DNA of 64,000 nucleotides from an uncultured Prevotellaceae bacterium (GCA_947302275.1 CAMYUW010000008.1:25999-89998); one strand, 5' to 3'; counted from the stretch's first letter, positions 36,540-45,451 are shown. The notes: generated by a model from the letters alone, not told the origin. A program made the numbers and translations.

Positions 36540-36572
36540 TTTGGGCTGGAAACCAAAAAGTAATTACCTTTG
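36540..36572 (+). promoter_or_regulatory. Promoter of the small winged-helix gene
   Basis: TTTG (36540-36543) and TACCTTTG (36565-36572), spacing 21. Confidence 0.75.
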
Positions 36573-36619
36573 CAGCGATTTTAATTAATTATTGATTGTT
36601 TTATTAAAGGTTTAATTTT

Positions 36620-36823
36620 ATGAACGTAGAAAACATTGGTAACTGGGCTGGTCTCGTGTGGAACGCCCTGAATGATGCCAAGAAGGCTCTCAACCTAAAG
36701 GACCTGCGCAAGGCTACTAAGCTCAAAGTGAACGAGATGCACTGCGCTCTGGGTTGGCTCGCCAAGGAAGGTAAGCTCGACTTTGCTGAGGGTAAGGACG
36801 ACATCGAGGTATCGTTGCGCTAA
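36620..36823 (+). CDS. Small winged-helix protein (DUF2582-like)
   Basis: A 67-aa protein consisting of one winged helix-turn-helix: NIGNWAGLVWNALNDAKKAL, then LRKATKLKVNEMHCALGWLAKEGKLDFAEG and the wing strand DDIEVSLR. It matches the small DUF2582 winged-helix family common in Bacteroidales, whose targets are not known. It is monocistronic with a strong promoter and a strong terminator at 36875, which fits high expression. Confidence 0.8.
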   Translation: MNVENIGNWAGLVWNALNDAKKALNLKDLRKATKLKVNEMHCALGWLAKEGKLDFAEGKDDIEVSLR

Positions 36824-36874
36824 GCACTTTTTTGTTCCGGTCCCGGATTAGAATTAATATCCCTGATATAGCAG

Positions 36875-36905
36875 CGATGGTGTGGAACTTTTTTCCACGC
36901 CATCG
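36875..36905 (+). terminator. Terminator after the winged-helix gene
   Basis: 13-bp stem with one G-U pair (CGATGGTGTGGAA / TTCCACGCCATCG), 5-nt loop, followed by TTGTTTGTT. Confidence 0.75.
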
Positions 36906-36949
36906 TTGTTTGTTAGGGTGATGATAATTGACGTCTCTAGGGGCGTTTT

Positions 36950-36981
36950 TTTGTTTTTCTCGATAAAGATGGTTATATTTG
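36950..36981 (+). promoter_or_regulatory. Promoter of the 37111 LRR gene
   Basis: TTTG (36950-36953) and TATATTTG (36974-36981), spacing 20. The leader is about 120 nt and AT-rich. Confidence 0.7.
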
Positions 36982-37110
36982 CGCAATCAATCAGTACGAG
37001 GGGCATCATGTAATTCCGAAATAAAGGATAAACTATCTGCACTGCCAATTACTTCTAACCACTTGACAAAATACTCCAAAATAATTATTAACTAATAAAC
37101 AATCACTATT

Positions 37111-39516
37111 ATGAGACGAACTCTATTACTAATGTTTACCGTGTGGCTGGCCGTATTATCGGCCAGCGCCTACAGCTTTGAGTCAGGCGGCATCTATTAC
37201 CAGATCACAGGTAATACTACCGTCGAAGTGACTTTTAGGGATGCCGACTATAACAGTTACAGCGGCAATGTCGTTATTCCGCCCACTGTATCGGATGGAA
37301 GCAAGACCTATAATGTCACAGCCATCGGCAATTATGCGTTCAGTTGGAGTACAGAGTTGAACAGTGTTGATATCCCCAATTCGGTGACCACTATCGGCGA
37401 ATATGCCTTTTATCATTGTCACTCATTGGCTAGTGCTGATATCCCCAATACCGTGACCGCAATTGGTGTCCATGCATTTCATTCTTGCGAATCGTTGTCG
37501 AGTGTAACGATTCCACCCCTAGTGACAGACCTTTTAAGCTATGTATTCTATTATTGCACCAGTCTGACCAGCGTGACGATACCCGATTCGGTGCTGTACA
37601 TCGCTTATAGTGCATTTGCATGGTGTACTAGTTTGGAGAGTGTGACGATGGGCAACTCGGTAATATCCATCAACCGTTATGCCTTCAGTAATTGCACGTC
37701 ATTGACCAGCGTGGAAATTCCGGCTTCAGTGACTCTGATCGATTCTTTTGCATTTCGTGCTTGTAATGCTTTAACCGACATTATCTGCTTGGGAGCCACA
37801 CCTGCCACCATAAAGAGCGACACCTTTGATGATAGCCATTATAGTAATGCCGTACTCACGGTGCCCAATGGTAGCTCTAGTGCTTACCGCGATGCCGAGT
37901 TCTGGCAAAACTTCACCTATATAAATGAAAGACCCTATGATTTCAAAGAAGGCGATATCTATTATCGCATCACGGGTGACAATACCGTTGAAGTTTGCAA
38001 TGATGGCACAGACCGTTCCTACGTCGGCGATATCATCATCCCGCCTACGGTCACCTATGAAGGCACACGGTACGATGTAACTGCTCTTGGTGAGTTAGCT
38101 TTTTCACAAAACAATTCCTTGACCAGCTTGTCGATCCCCAACTCGGTGACCGCAATCAAATTCGGTGCATTTACAGGTTGCGGAAGGCTGACGACCCTGT
38201 TCATTCCAGCTTCGGTGACCACAATTGAGATGGGAGCCTTCAGCATGTGCCGTAATTTGCAGAGCATCACCTTCCAAGGCTCTGTGGCATCCATTGGTTC
38301 TCAAGCATTTTTGGGTTGCAATGCTTTGACTAGTGTTACCTGTATGGCCGCCACGCCACCTGCCATACAGAACGACACATTCATGAGCGACCACTACAGC
38401 AATGTCACGCTCACGGTGAGTTATTTGTCGCTTAGCAACTATCAGGCTGCAGATTACTGGAGGAATTTCACCACCATCAAAGGGCTTACCTTAAATGATG
38501 TGCTGAATGTCGAGGGTGGCACAATCAATTTCTGGACTTATGGGAATAGTACTGCCCCTTGGACTGTCAAGGTTGATGGCGAACGCGACTATGCTGAGTC
38601 AGGTAAATTAAATAGTTACTTTTATGACTCTATTTTGGAGGCATCGGTTGATCTCGACGATAATTACACCTTGACTTTTGACTATAAAACTATGGGCGGA
38701 AGGACTAATGTTGGAAATTATGGCCGATGTGAATTCTATGTAGACGACGAGATGAAGTTCTCCAGTTACGACAATGAAGATGAGTGGAAGTCCTACTCGA
38801 TAGGACTGTCTAAGGGTACTCATTCGCTCAAGTGGCAATATAACAGGAGCAGTTCTCATACTTATGTGGGTGACTATTTTGCTATTGACAACGTTAAGTT
38901 GGCAGTAACGCCAACTTGGGTGGACTATGCATTAAATCCTGAGGGCGGTACACTCCACTTCAAGAACGAGGGCGATTACGAATGGCTCGTAGTAGAAGGT
39001 GGATATGATAATGGCTATTGCGCTTTTTCGGGCAACGCTGGAGTTGCCAACAGTTCATCCATATTGAGCACTTCTGTTGATGTACCTAAGGGTGGCACTT
39101 TGGCCTTCTTTTATTATGCCCGTGGTGAGGGTACATCAACAATCTATGATAAGTGCATTTTCGAGATTGATGGTGTGCAGCAGTTCTGCTATGGCCAGCG
39201 TGATGATTGGGATGTATATGTAACGGAATTGTCTCCAGGTTCCCACACACTCAGGTGGAGCTATATCAAAGACGGTAGCACCAACCCCACTGGTGACTTT
39301 TTCGCTTTGGACTATATCCAAATCCTTGAACATGAATTTGAGAAAGGAGATGTGAACTGCGACGGCGGTGTGTCCATTGGTGATGTGACCACCTTGATCG
39401 ATCTGCTGCTGGCAGGCGGCACAGATGCTGCTAATGCCGATGTCAATGGTGACGGCGGCGTGTCCATCAGCGACGTGACGGCACTGATTGACTATTTGCT
39501 CTCGGGCAGCTGGTGA
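37111..39516 (+). CDS. LRR surface protein with duplicated LRR and jelly-roll domains and dockerin-like tail
   Basis: An 801-aa secreted protein (signal ending LSASA). Two LRR_5 blocks (about 20-275 and 280-465) each open with a 'GGIYYQITGNTTVEV' / 'GDIYYRITGDNTVEV' strand and close with a 'NVTLTV...YQAADYWRNFTTI' cap. Two jelly-roll-like domains of about 130 residues follow (NFWTYGNSTAPWTVKVDGER...CEFYVDDEMKF and HFKNEGDYEWLVVEGGYDNG...CIFEIDGVQQF), probably carbohydrate-binding sandwiches (inference). Two dockerin-like repeats end the protein (GDVNCDGGVSIGDVTTLIDL; DVNGDGGVSISDVTALIDYL). Internal duplication of both domain types is striking. Confidence 0.85.
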   Translation: MRRTLLLMFTVWLAVLSASAYSFESGGIYYQITGNTTVEVTFRDADYNSYSGNVVIPPTVSDGSKTYNVTAIGNYAFSWSTELNSVDIPNSVTTIGEYAFYHCHSLASADIPNTVTAIGVHAFHSCESLSSVTIPPLVTDLLSYVFYYCTSLTSVTIPDSVLYIAYSAFAWCTSLESVTMGNSVISINRYAFSNCTSLTSVEIPASVTLIDSFAFRACNALTDIICLGATPATIKSDTFDDSHYSNAVLTVPNGSSSAYRDAEFWQNFTYINERPYDFKEGDIYYRITGDNTVEVCNDGTDRSYVGDIIIPPTVTYEGTRYDVTALGELAFSQNNSLTSLSIPNSVTAIKFGAFTGCGRLTTLFIPASVTTIEMGAFSMCRNLQSITFQGSVASIGSQAFLGCNALTSVTCMAATPPAIQNDTFMSDHYSNVTLTVSYLSLSNYQAADYWRNFTTIKGLTLNDVLNVEGGTINFWTYGNSTAPWTVKVDGERDYAESGKLNSYFYDSILEASVDLDDNYTLTFDYKTMGGRTNVGNYGRCEFYVDDEMKFSSYDNEDEWKSYSIGLSKGTHSLKWQYNRSSSHTYVGDYFAIDNVKLAVTPTWVDYALNPEGGTLHFKNEGDYEWLVVEGGYDNGYCAFSGNAGVANSSSILSTSVDVPKGGTLAFFYYARGEGTSTIYDKCIFEIDGVQQFCYGQRDDWDVYVTELSPGSHTLRWSYIKDGSTNPTGDFFALDYIQILEHEFEKGDVNCDGGVSIGDVTTLIDLLLAGGTDAANADVNGDGGVSISDVTALIDYLLSGSW

Positions 39517-39574
39517 GACTGTCATCAGCACCCTGCGGTTCTTATTCGTAGTTGCGAACGAAAATGAATCAAGT

Positions 39575-39610
39575 GAACCCCAAAAGTTGAACAAACAACT
39601 TTTGGGGTTC
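39575..39610. terminator. Bidirectional terminator between convergent LRR genes
   Basis: 15-bp perfect stem GAACCCCAAAAGTTG / CAACTTTTGGGGTTC with 6-nt loop, between stops at 39516 and 39633. Confidence 0.85.
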
Positions 39611-39632
39611 ATTTCAGGTTAACGCGTCTGTT

Positions 39633-41036
39633 TTAATTGCCGCTCGAACTGAGCAACAAATCGATAAGGTCAGTGACATCCTTGATGGAAAAGACTCCGT
39701 CAGCATTAAAATCAGCGAATTCGGGACTCTCCCCTCCACCCAGTAGCATGTCAATCATGAGGGTCACATCATTGATGGAAAGTGTACCGCTGCCGTCCAC
39801 ATCACCTGGGATGGGACTTGGTTCTGCGATGATGCCGAAGTAATCACTCCATTTTGGATCACTTTGATAAGCTGCAGATGAGCCGGAAGGCACATGTAGC
39901 ACGCGGCCTTCATAATTGGTCGTAAGGCGAGCGAACACAGAATTACCCATATTGATTGCCGATGGGTCAGGAATCATAGAATATACGTTATCTAAAGCAT
40001 AGCAGTCCCTGAAAGCATTATCGTCGATTGTTGAGACCGAACTGGGGATGGTGATACTGGCCAGTTTTAAGCATCTTCTAAACGCATAACCATGGATTGC
40101 GATGATAGAATTGGGAATGATCACATCAGTTAGGTCATCGCAGCCATCAAAAGCATAGTAGCTGATTTCCTTAAGAGAATTACTGATAGTCACGCTGGTC
40201 AGGTTGATGCACATACTGAACGCCATATTACCCATGGAAGTGACGGAGTTGGGGATTACGATGCTTGTCAAGTGTTCACAGGCATAGAAAGCTTCGAAGC
40301 CGATTGAAGTGACCGAGTTAGGAATATCAATACTGGTTCTCTTTTTTAAGGTAGAAAACGCATAGTTTCCAATGGCTGTGACGCTGGTTGGGATGGTCGT
40401 ATCAATGAATCCGGTAATCAGTGTATTGCTTGCGGTCTCGATGATGGCGTGACAATTATCGCGGGAATCATATTTGGGATTATCGCTGGCCACTGTTAAA
40501 TTCGTCACACTGCTGCAACCGCTGAACGCATCTTGGGCAATGGAGACAAGAGTACTGGGAATGTATGAGAATTGCACGGTTTGGCAGTTATGGAACGCCC
40601 CTTCTCCTACCGAAACGATGGAGTCGGGTAGGGCGTTGTCGATGATGGCCATGCTCATGCAACTGACGAATGCATTTTCGCCAATGTGCTTGATAGAATT
40701 GGGCAGGTTCACGCTTTTCAGTCGCACGAGACTATTGAACGCATATTTACCGATTGAAGTGACCGTGTTGGGGATGGTCACGCTGTTCAACTCGTTGCAG
40801 TAGGCAAATGCCGACGCACCGATGGCGGTAACAGTATATGTCACGTTGCCATAGGTAACGGTCTCTGGGATAATCAAGTCGCCAGCGTAGGGCTCGGCAT
40901 TACTGTTTTTAGCAGATACTGTCGCCTGATTTCCATTGGTGACGTAGTAGATACCATCGACTTCAAAGTTCAGTGCAATGGCTGTGGCTGGTACTATTGA
41001 CAGAAGTAAGAATGTGATTTGTAACAGATGTTTCAT
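39633..41036 (-). CDS. BspA-type LRR surface protein with two-repeat dockerin-like tail
   Basis: A 467-aa secreted protein. The signal peptide is MKHLLQITFLLLSIVPATAIA. The family opening NFEVDGIYYVTNGNQATV is followed by about 14 LRR_5 units (e.g. LTSVTISNSLKEISYYAFDGC), the cap VPSGSSAAYQSDPKWSDYFGI, and two dockerin-like repeats (GDVDGSGTLSINDVTLMIDM; DFNADGVFSIKDVTDLIDLL). The middle is interrupted by NPKYDSRDNCHAIIETASNTLI, a signature also found in the LRR genes at 6397 and 26493, so these three form the closest subgroup. Expected at the cell surface as an adhesin. Confidence 0.85.
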   Translation of the reverse strand: MKHLLQITFLLLSIVPATAIALNFEVDGIYYVTNGNQATVSAKNSNAEPYAGDLIIPETVTYGNVTYTVTAIGASAFAYCNELNSVTIPNTVTSIGKYAFNSLVRLKSVNLPNSIKHIGENAFVSCMSMAIIDNALPDSIVSVGEGAFHNCQTVQFSYIPSTLVSIAQDAFSGCSSVTNLTVASDNPKYDSRDNCHAIIETASNTLITGFIDTTIPTSVTAIGNYAFSTLKKRTSIDIPNSVTSIGFEAFYACEHLTSIVIPNSVTSMGNMAFSMCINLTSVTISNSLKEISYYAFDGCDDLTDVIIPNSIIAIHGYAFRRCLKLASITIPSSVSTIDDNAFRDCYALDNVYSMIPDPSAINMGNSVFARLTTNYEGRVLHVPSGSSAAYQSDPKWSDYFGIIAEPSPIPGDVDGSGTLSINDVTLMIDMLLGGGESPEFADFNADGVFSIKDVTDLIDLLLSSSGN

Positions 41037-41394
41037 ATCGGTTATTATTTAATAATGATAAAAAAGTTGATAAAGAGGTACCCCCTTATGACTGACGATC
41101 CATCCTCGATAAGCATGTGAAGCAATGAGTCATTTTAATACAAAATTAAAACAATTACGTTTAACAGCATCATTTTTCGCCCAGAAAAATTCTGTTTTTC
41201 TGATTTTTACACAAAATTTGTCTGGTCCTTATACGCTTTTGTCAATTTCGCCCTTAGAACCTGACTGCTTTCTCATGGCTTGACCTCGGCCATTTCTGAT
41301 ATGTGAATGACGGGAATGTCAAACAGACAGGTTTGAGATGCGTTGCAAGAGTCCCGCAGGAACTTTCGGGCAATTGTTTGAAGAGGCATTATGC

Positions 41395-41533
41395 AAACGA
41401 AAAACCCAGGCTGAGAGGCCTGGGTTATCGTTCTGTAAAACAAACCATTACTAAGCACTTAAAGTCATACGCGGCTTCACAGCTTGCGATAAACAATATT
41501 ACATTCCATAGCTCATGAATTTGCTTGAGTGCA
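41395..41533 (-). ncRNA. Candidate small RNA with own promoter and terminator
   Basis: A minus-strand unit of about 130 nt in a 776-bp gene-free gap. A near-consensus promoter ends at 41534 and an intrinsic terminator lies at 41403-41426. No convincing protein is encoded: the only ORF (41273-41458) needs a GTG start and runs through the terminator. The sequence could be a regulatory RNA or a 6S-like RNA; I cannot assign a family. Confidence 0.55.
41403..41426 (-). terminator. Terminator of the candidate small RNA
   Basis: 9-bp stem AACCCAGGC / GCCTGGGTT, 6-nt loop, followed on the minus strand by TTTCG after the stem T's (GGGTTTTTCG). Confidence 0.75.
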
Positions 41534-41564
41534 CAAAGGTAAACACATTTTTTGAATTTACAAA
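41534..41564 (-). promoter_or_regulatory. Orphan promoter for the candidate small RNA
   Basis: Minus-strand TACCTTTG (CAAAGGTA at 41534-41541) with -33 TTTG (CAAA at 41561-41564), spacing 19: an ideal match with no gene directly downstream. Confidence 0.7.
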
Positions 41565-41812
41565 ACAAAATGATGAAATTTTCAAAAAAAAATTCATTTA
41601 TTTTTGTAAACGGGTCTTTTTTTCTTCAGGTTATCTGTCTTGATTTTTTGAAAAGCGCTTGAAACACTTGCTTTTCCAGGCATAGATACCATAATTAGTA
41701 ATTATTGGAGCCCTAATGAAAATTAGTAGTCTTTTTTCTTGCTTTTTCAGAAAGAAATTGCAATATTTGTGAGTGAATTGTTATAATCCTAACCAATAAA
41801 ACTGTTTTACTT

Positions 41813-43759
41813 ATGAGAAGAATTTTATCCTTTTTGTTTGCTCTTGCTATCTCGCTAGTGGCAATGGCTAATAGCTATTTCTACATTGATAGCGTTGTGG
41901 TGCAGCCCGATCAATGGGGCACCGTGTTGCGTGTGCCGATTAAGGCTCATTTTGATGCCCGTGTCCAGGAGGCGAGTATCTATTTGAGTTACTCGACAGA
42001 ATTGACACTCGATCATTATGAATATGGTCGAGACTTATCAGTTAATTACTTAGATGAGAATGGCATTGAACAAACCGCGTTACCGACTATTGATATTGAC
42101 AATGACTTTACTAATGTCTACCTCAAGTTCTATGGTCAGAACGGCTATTGGGATCCAGAAGGTACGGGTAATTTTCAGAGTTATGGTTCCGTCAAGTGGG
42201 AGGCTGGTGATTATGAGGAAATGTTTGTGCTTTACCTGAGGTTGCCTGATGAGTTTCTGGGGGCCGATGTCTTTGTTGCGACTGAGGTCTATTCATCGGA
42301 CGATGCCCGAGGCGGTACCGTTAAGGATATTGGTCAACAAGGTCAGAGTACAGCTCAAGACTGCTACTTTGTCCAGCCCAAGACCGATCCTCCCGTTGTG
42401 AATTTTGCCGAAGAAGGCGATACCCTCACAGTTACTGTGACAGGTGAAGGCATGCTGAACGTCAATTGGTGGGATATCAACGATACGATTTACTCCTATA
42501 AAGTTGAGCGGCAGTATGAACCTCAACTCATTGAAGTGTGGGCCTATGCTCAGGCTTATGGCAAGGAGCAGAGTGATGAGGTCTATGCATCCTATGAATT
42601 TGCGGCAAAAGAGTGGCCCGTTGCTGACCCTCCATTTCTCTTGTGGGAGTATAACGATACCACGGTCAAGATTTCTTTGCAGGGTGTTGGCGGAAAGATG
42701 TTTGTTGGAGACCAGCAGATGCCCAATCCGTTCTATGTGCAAAGAACAGACCGTGATTCACTCATCACGGTGTGGTCCTACGCTCAGAGTACATACACCC
42801 TCCCAAGCGATACGGTCGTGAACGAGATTACTATACCCGCACTGGGTGCCGAAATCACCGAACCTCCCACTTTGCATACATATATTCACGATGACCATTA
42901 TACTTTTACCGCCATGGGCAAGGGAGAAGTCAAGTTGTATGTTAATAGAGTGGAGGTGGAAAATGGATATGATTTTCAGCGCCCCGGCCCCCGAGAGCCT
43001 GATGTTGTGGTCTTGTTGTCTGCAACGGCCCAGGAAGAAGGGAAACCTATCAGCTCTAGACGCTACTGGGCTCAATGGGTATCCCATCAGACACTGTTCT
43101 ATGATTTCGTTGAAGACAGCATTTATTATCTTATCACAGGCGAGGATATGGTTGTGGTCAACCGTAAGGACGCTACTCAGGGCCACTATAGCGGCGATGT
43201 CGTGATACCAGACTATGTCACCCATGATGGTGTCACCTATATGGTGACGGGAATTCATGAAACAGCCTTCTCTCAATGCAAGGAATTGAAAAGCGTCAAG
43301 ATAGGCTCGAATGTGACATCTATTGGCTACATGGCATTCATTCGTTGTGACAGTCTGGCCGAAGTCACCATGGGGGACTATGTGATCGACATCGATGACT
43401 TCGCGTTCTATGAGTGTAAGAGTCTGAAGAGTATTACCCTTGGCTGCGGTGTCGCAACGATTGGTCGGGAAGCATTCAAATTCGATAATGCCTTGGTTGA
43501 TGTCGTCTGCAAGTCGGCAACCCCGCCCGTCGTAGAAGAACCAGGTAACTGTTTCTCCACGCTTGGCACAGCTACCCTGCATGTACATCCTTCTGTGCTC
43601 AAGAGGTACCAGGAAGCTGAATGCTGGAAGGATTTCAGTTCCATTGTGGGCGAGAGCTTCGTTCATCCTGCACCAGGTGACGTGAATGGCGACGGCAATA
43701 TTTCCATTGGCGACGTCACCCGCTTGATCGATATGTTGCTGGGTGGCGCTAAACGCTAA
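41813..43759 (+). CDS. Multidomain surface protein, paralogue of the 16390 gene
   Basis: A 648-aa secreted protein (signal MRRILSFLFALAISLVAMA) with the same architecture as 16390-18324. The N-terminal beta-sandwich opens GTVLRVPIKAHFDARVQEAS and has SIYLSYSTELTLDHYEYGRD, slightly more cohesin-like than its paralogue. Three Ig-like units follow (DTLTVTVTGEGMLNVNWWD; NDTTVKISLQGVGGKMFVGD; HYTFTAMGKGEVKLYVNRVE), then an LRR_5 block from about 470 and one half dockerin repeat (GDVNGDGNISIGDVTRLIDM). The two are clearly related along their whole length. No strong promoter match was found in the AT-rich stretch 41566-41812. Confidence 0.8.
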   Translation: MRRILSFLFALAISLVAMANSYFYIDSVVVQPDQWGTVLRVPIKAHFDARVQEASIYLSYSTELTLDHYEYGRDLSVNYLDENGIEQTALPTIDIDNDFTNVYLKFYGQNGYWDPEGTGNFQSYGSVKWEAGDYEEMFVLYLRLPDEFLGADVFVATEVYSSDDARGGTVKDIGQQGQSTAQDCYFVQPKTDPPVVNFAEEGDTLTVTVTGEGMLNVNWWDINDTIYSYKVERQYEPQLIEVWAYAQAYGKEQSDEVYASYEFAAKEWPVADPPFLLWEYNDTTVKISLQGVGGKMFVGDQQMPNPFYVQRTDRDSLITVWSYAQSTYTLPSDTVVNEITIPALGAEITEPPTLHTYIHDDHYTFTAMGKGEVKLYVNRVEVENGYDFQRPGPREPDVVVLLSATAQEEGKPISSRRYWAQWVSHQTLFYDFVEDSIYYLITGEDMVVVNRKDATQGHYSGDVVIPDYVTHDGVTYMVTGIHETAFSQCKELKSVKIGSNVTSIGYMAFIRCDSLAEVTMGDYVIDIDDFAFYECKSLKSITLGCGVATIGREAFKFDNALVDVVCKSATPPVVEEPGNCFSTLGTATLHVHPSVLKRYQEAECWKDFSSIVGESFVHPAPGDVNGDGNISIGDVTRLIDMLLGGAKR

Positions 43760-43924
43760 CGCCAGAGATGCCATGTTATTCATCAGGGCGCTTTCCCTTT
43801 CGGGGGCGAGCGCTCTGATTTTTTTTTGATCAAGACGGACCTCGGTTTGCACACCAAGTGTAAAAGAATTAGACATTATAGTGTAAAAAGATTAGACACT
43901 TTGAAAAATAGTGGCATTTTTTTA

Positions 43925-43954
43925 TTGCAATCTTGCGGGGTGTGTCTAAGTTTG
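43925..43954 (+). promoter_or_regulatory. Promoter of the 43996 LRR gene
   Basis: TTG (43925-43927) and TAAGTTTG (43947-43954), spacing 19. Confidence 0.7.
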
Positions 43955-43995
43955 CGGTGGCTGAACACGAATAATAATTGACAATTAATATTACA

Positions 43996-44961
43996 ATGAG
44001 AACAAGATCTTTAATATTGGGCATGGTGATGGTCTCTGTGGTGGCGTTCAAGGCTACCGCCCATGACTTTGAGCAAGATGGCATTTATTATAAAATCCTG
44101 GCTTCTGACCAGGTTGGCGTTGCCGCCAATGATAGCCTGGGTAATGAATTGAAGGGAACTTATAGCGGTGACCTTGTCATCCCTGCCAGCATTGTTCATG
44201 ACGGTGCTACCTACAGGGTGACGGCAATTACTGAAGATGCGTTTTTTAAATGCATTGATTTGCGCAGTGTCACGATTCCTGCATCAATTACCGAACTATA
44301 CTGGGATGGTTTTGCCGAGAGCGGTACGCGCATCATTGTGCCCGACCTGGAAACATGGTGTGGAATCAATTTTCATGTTGATTATGCCTATACACTCGAC
44401 GAACCCCGTTTTGTGGTGTGGTCGCATGAACTAGACACAGACCGCGACATCGAGAATCTGGTGCTTCCCTCCTCGGTCACCGATGTCCATAACTTTTGTT
44501 TTTATAAGACTAGCACAATCCGCAGCGTTGAGATTCCCGATCAAGTGACTGAAATCGGAAGAGGGGCTTTTGCCGGTTGCGTGAACCTGAAAACGGTAAA
44601 AATCGGTCCTAATGTGACGTCTATCGGTACCTATGCGTTTGATGTGACCTCCAACTTCTGGTACTGGACTACCGATTGGAGTGACGCCAGCATAAACATT
44701 ATCGATGAGGTCACGTGTCTTGCGACGTTGCCGCCTGTGTTGGAGAGCAAGTACTGTTTTACCGCTGGTACCTACAGGCATGCCGTGTTGTATGTTCCGG
44801 CAGAGTCCGTCGAGGCTTACCGTGCCGATGCCAATTGGGGCCGCTTTGATACCATCAGGCCGATTCCCGGCGCCACTGGCGACGTGAACGGCGACGGAAC
44901 GGTCAGCATCTCGGATGTAACCGCTTTGATAGACCTGCTGCTGAGTGGAAATACGAACTAA
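43996..44961 (+). CDS. Short LRR surface protein with half dockerin
   Basis: A 321-aa secreted protein starting at MRTRSLILGMVMVSVVAFKATA (signal peptide). The smallest LRR gene here: family opening HDFEQDGIYYKILASD, only five or six LRR_5-like units in two groups (LRSVTIPASITELYWDGFAE; IRSVEIPDQVTEIGRGAFAGC) separated by a non-LRR insert (PDLETWCGINFHVDYAYTLD), the cap VPAESVEAYRADANWGRFDTI, and one dockerin-like repeat (GDVNGDGTVSISDVTALIDL). An upstream in-frame start at 43978 would place six extra residues before the signal peptide and is unlikely. Confidence 0.8.
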   Translation: MRTRSLILGMVMVSVVAFKATAHDFEQDGIYYKILASDQVGVAANDSLGNELKGTYSGDLVIPASIVHDGATYRVTAITEDAFFKCIDLRSVTIPASITELYWDGFAESGTRIIVPDLETWCGINFHVDYAYTLDEPRFVVWSHELDTDRDIENLVLPSSVTDVHNFCFYKTSTIRSVEIPDQVTEIGRGAFAGCVNLKTVKIGPNVTSIGTYAFDVTSNFWYWTTDWSDASINIIDEVTCLATLPPVLESKYCFTAGTYRHAVLYVPAESVEAYRADANWGRFDTIRPIPGATGDVNGDGTVSISDVTALIDLLLSGNTN

Positions 44962-44992
44962 CTCATCATTACCTGCACTGGTGAGGAAAGAG

Positions 44993-45025
44993 AAGGCCGC
45001 GTCATATCCTGGGGTGACGCGCCTT
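44993..45025 (+). terminator. Terminator after the 43996 LRR gene
   Basis: CGCGTCA / TGACGCG stem extended by AAGG / CCTT, then TTTTTTC. Confidence 0.8.
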
Positions 45026-45074
45026 TTTTCACGTCCAGTAAAACAAAAAAACGAGAAAAAGTGTTGGAAATGTG

Positions 45075-45105
45075 TTGTGTAGTTCAAAAAATGTGTCTAA
45101 CTTTG
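45075..45105 (+). promoter_or_regulatory. Promoter of the rpmB operon
   Basis: TTG (45075-45077) and TAACTTTG (45098-45105), spacing 20. It lies 347 nt before the rpmB start. Confidence 0.75.
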
Positions 45106-45111
45106 CAGCCG

Positions 45112-45451
45112 ATTTCGCGGCACATGTCTTGCTGGCGATGATGCTCATGCGTTAGTCAAGTCAAGAGTGTGACACTTGATCGTTGAAACTTCGATGTCAA
45201 GGCTATGATGCTAAGTGCCTGGCAGTCAAGCGTAGGACGATATTAAAACGAGCGAGACACCTAACAGTTGTTCGACCCCTAGATGCCGGTGGGCTTCTCA
45301 CACCGGTGGGGAAGAGCGCCCTCTCCATGTTGGGCTGTCCACACCCGTATATTGTGCTGCGCCTGTGTTTTTCTGTGTACAGGCAGGCATGTAGCGCGAA
45401 ACTGATGAGAATGTAAAACAAGAACAATAACTAAACAAAACTAGAGAAACT
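45112..45451 (+). ncRNA. Long structured 5' leader of rpmB-rpmG-DUF4295
   Basis: About 340 nt without a convincing ORF, between a good promoter and the rpmB ATG. Visible hairpins: TCAAG...CTTGA near 45163-45180, CCGGTG...CACCGG at about 45285-45305, and CCTGT...ACAGG at about 45363-45385. This may be an autoregulatory ribosomal-protein leader; I cannot name a known family. Confidence 0.5.

Noticed and set aside
36854..37048. Small minus-strand ORF between the winged-helix gene and the LRR gene
   Set aside because: Overlaps the terminator and promoter of the flanking plus-strand genes and has no recognisable sequence.
41273..41458. 61-aa minus-strand ORF in the LRR gap
   Set aside because: Needs a GTG start, has no family match and runs through an intrinsic terminator; the small-RNA interpretation fits better.
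42758..43876. 372-aa minus-strand ORF opposite the 41813 gene
   Set aside because: Shadow of a GC-rich reading frame; no recognisable family or promoter.
45183..45416. ORF inside the rpmB leader
   Set aside because: No family match or good start context, and the region is hairpin-rich; treated as an untranslated leader.
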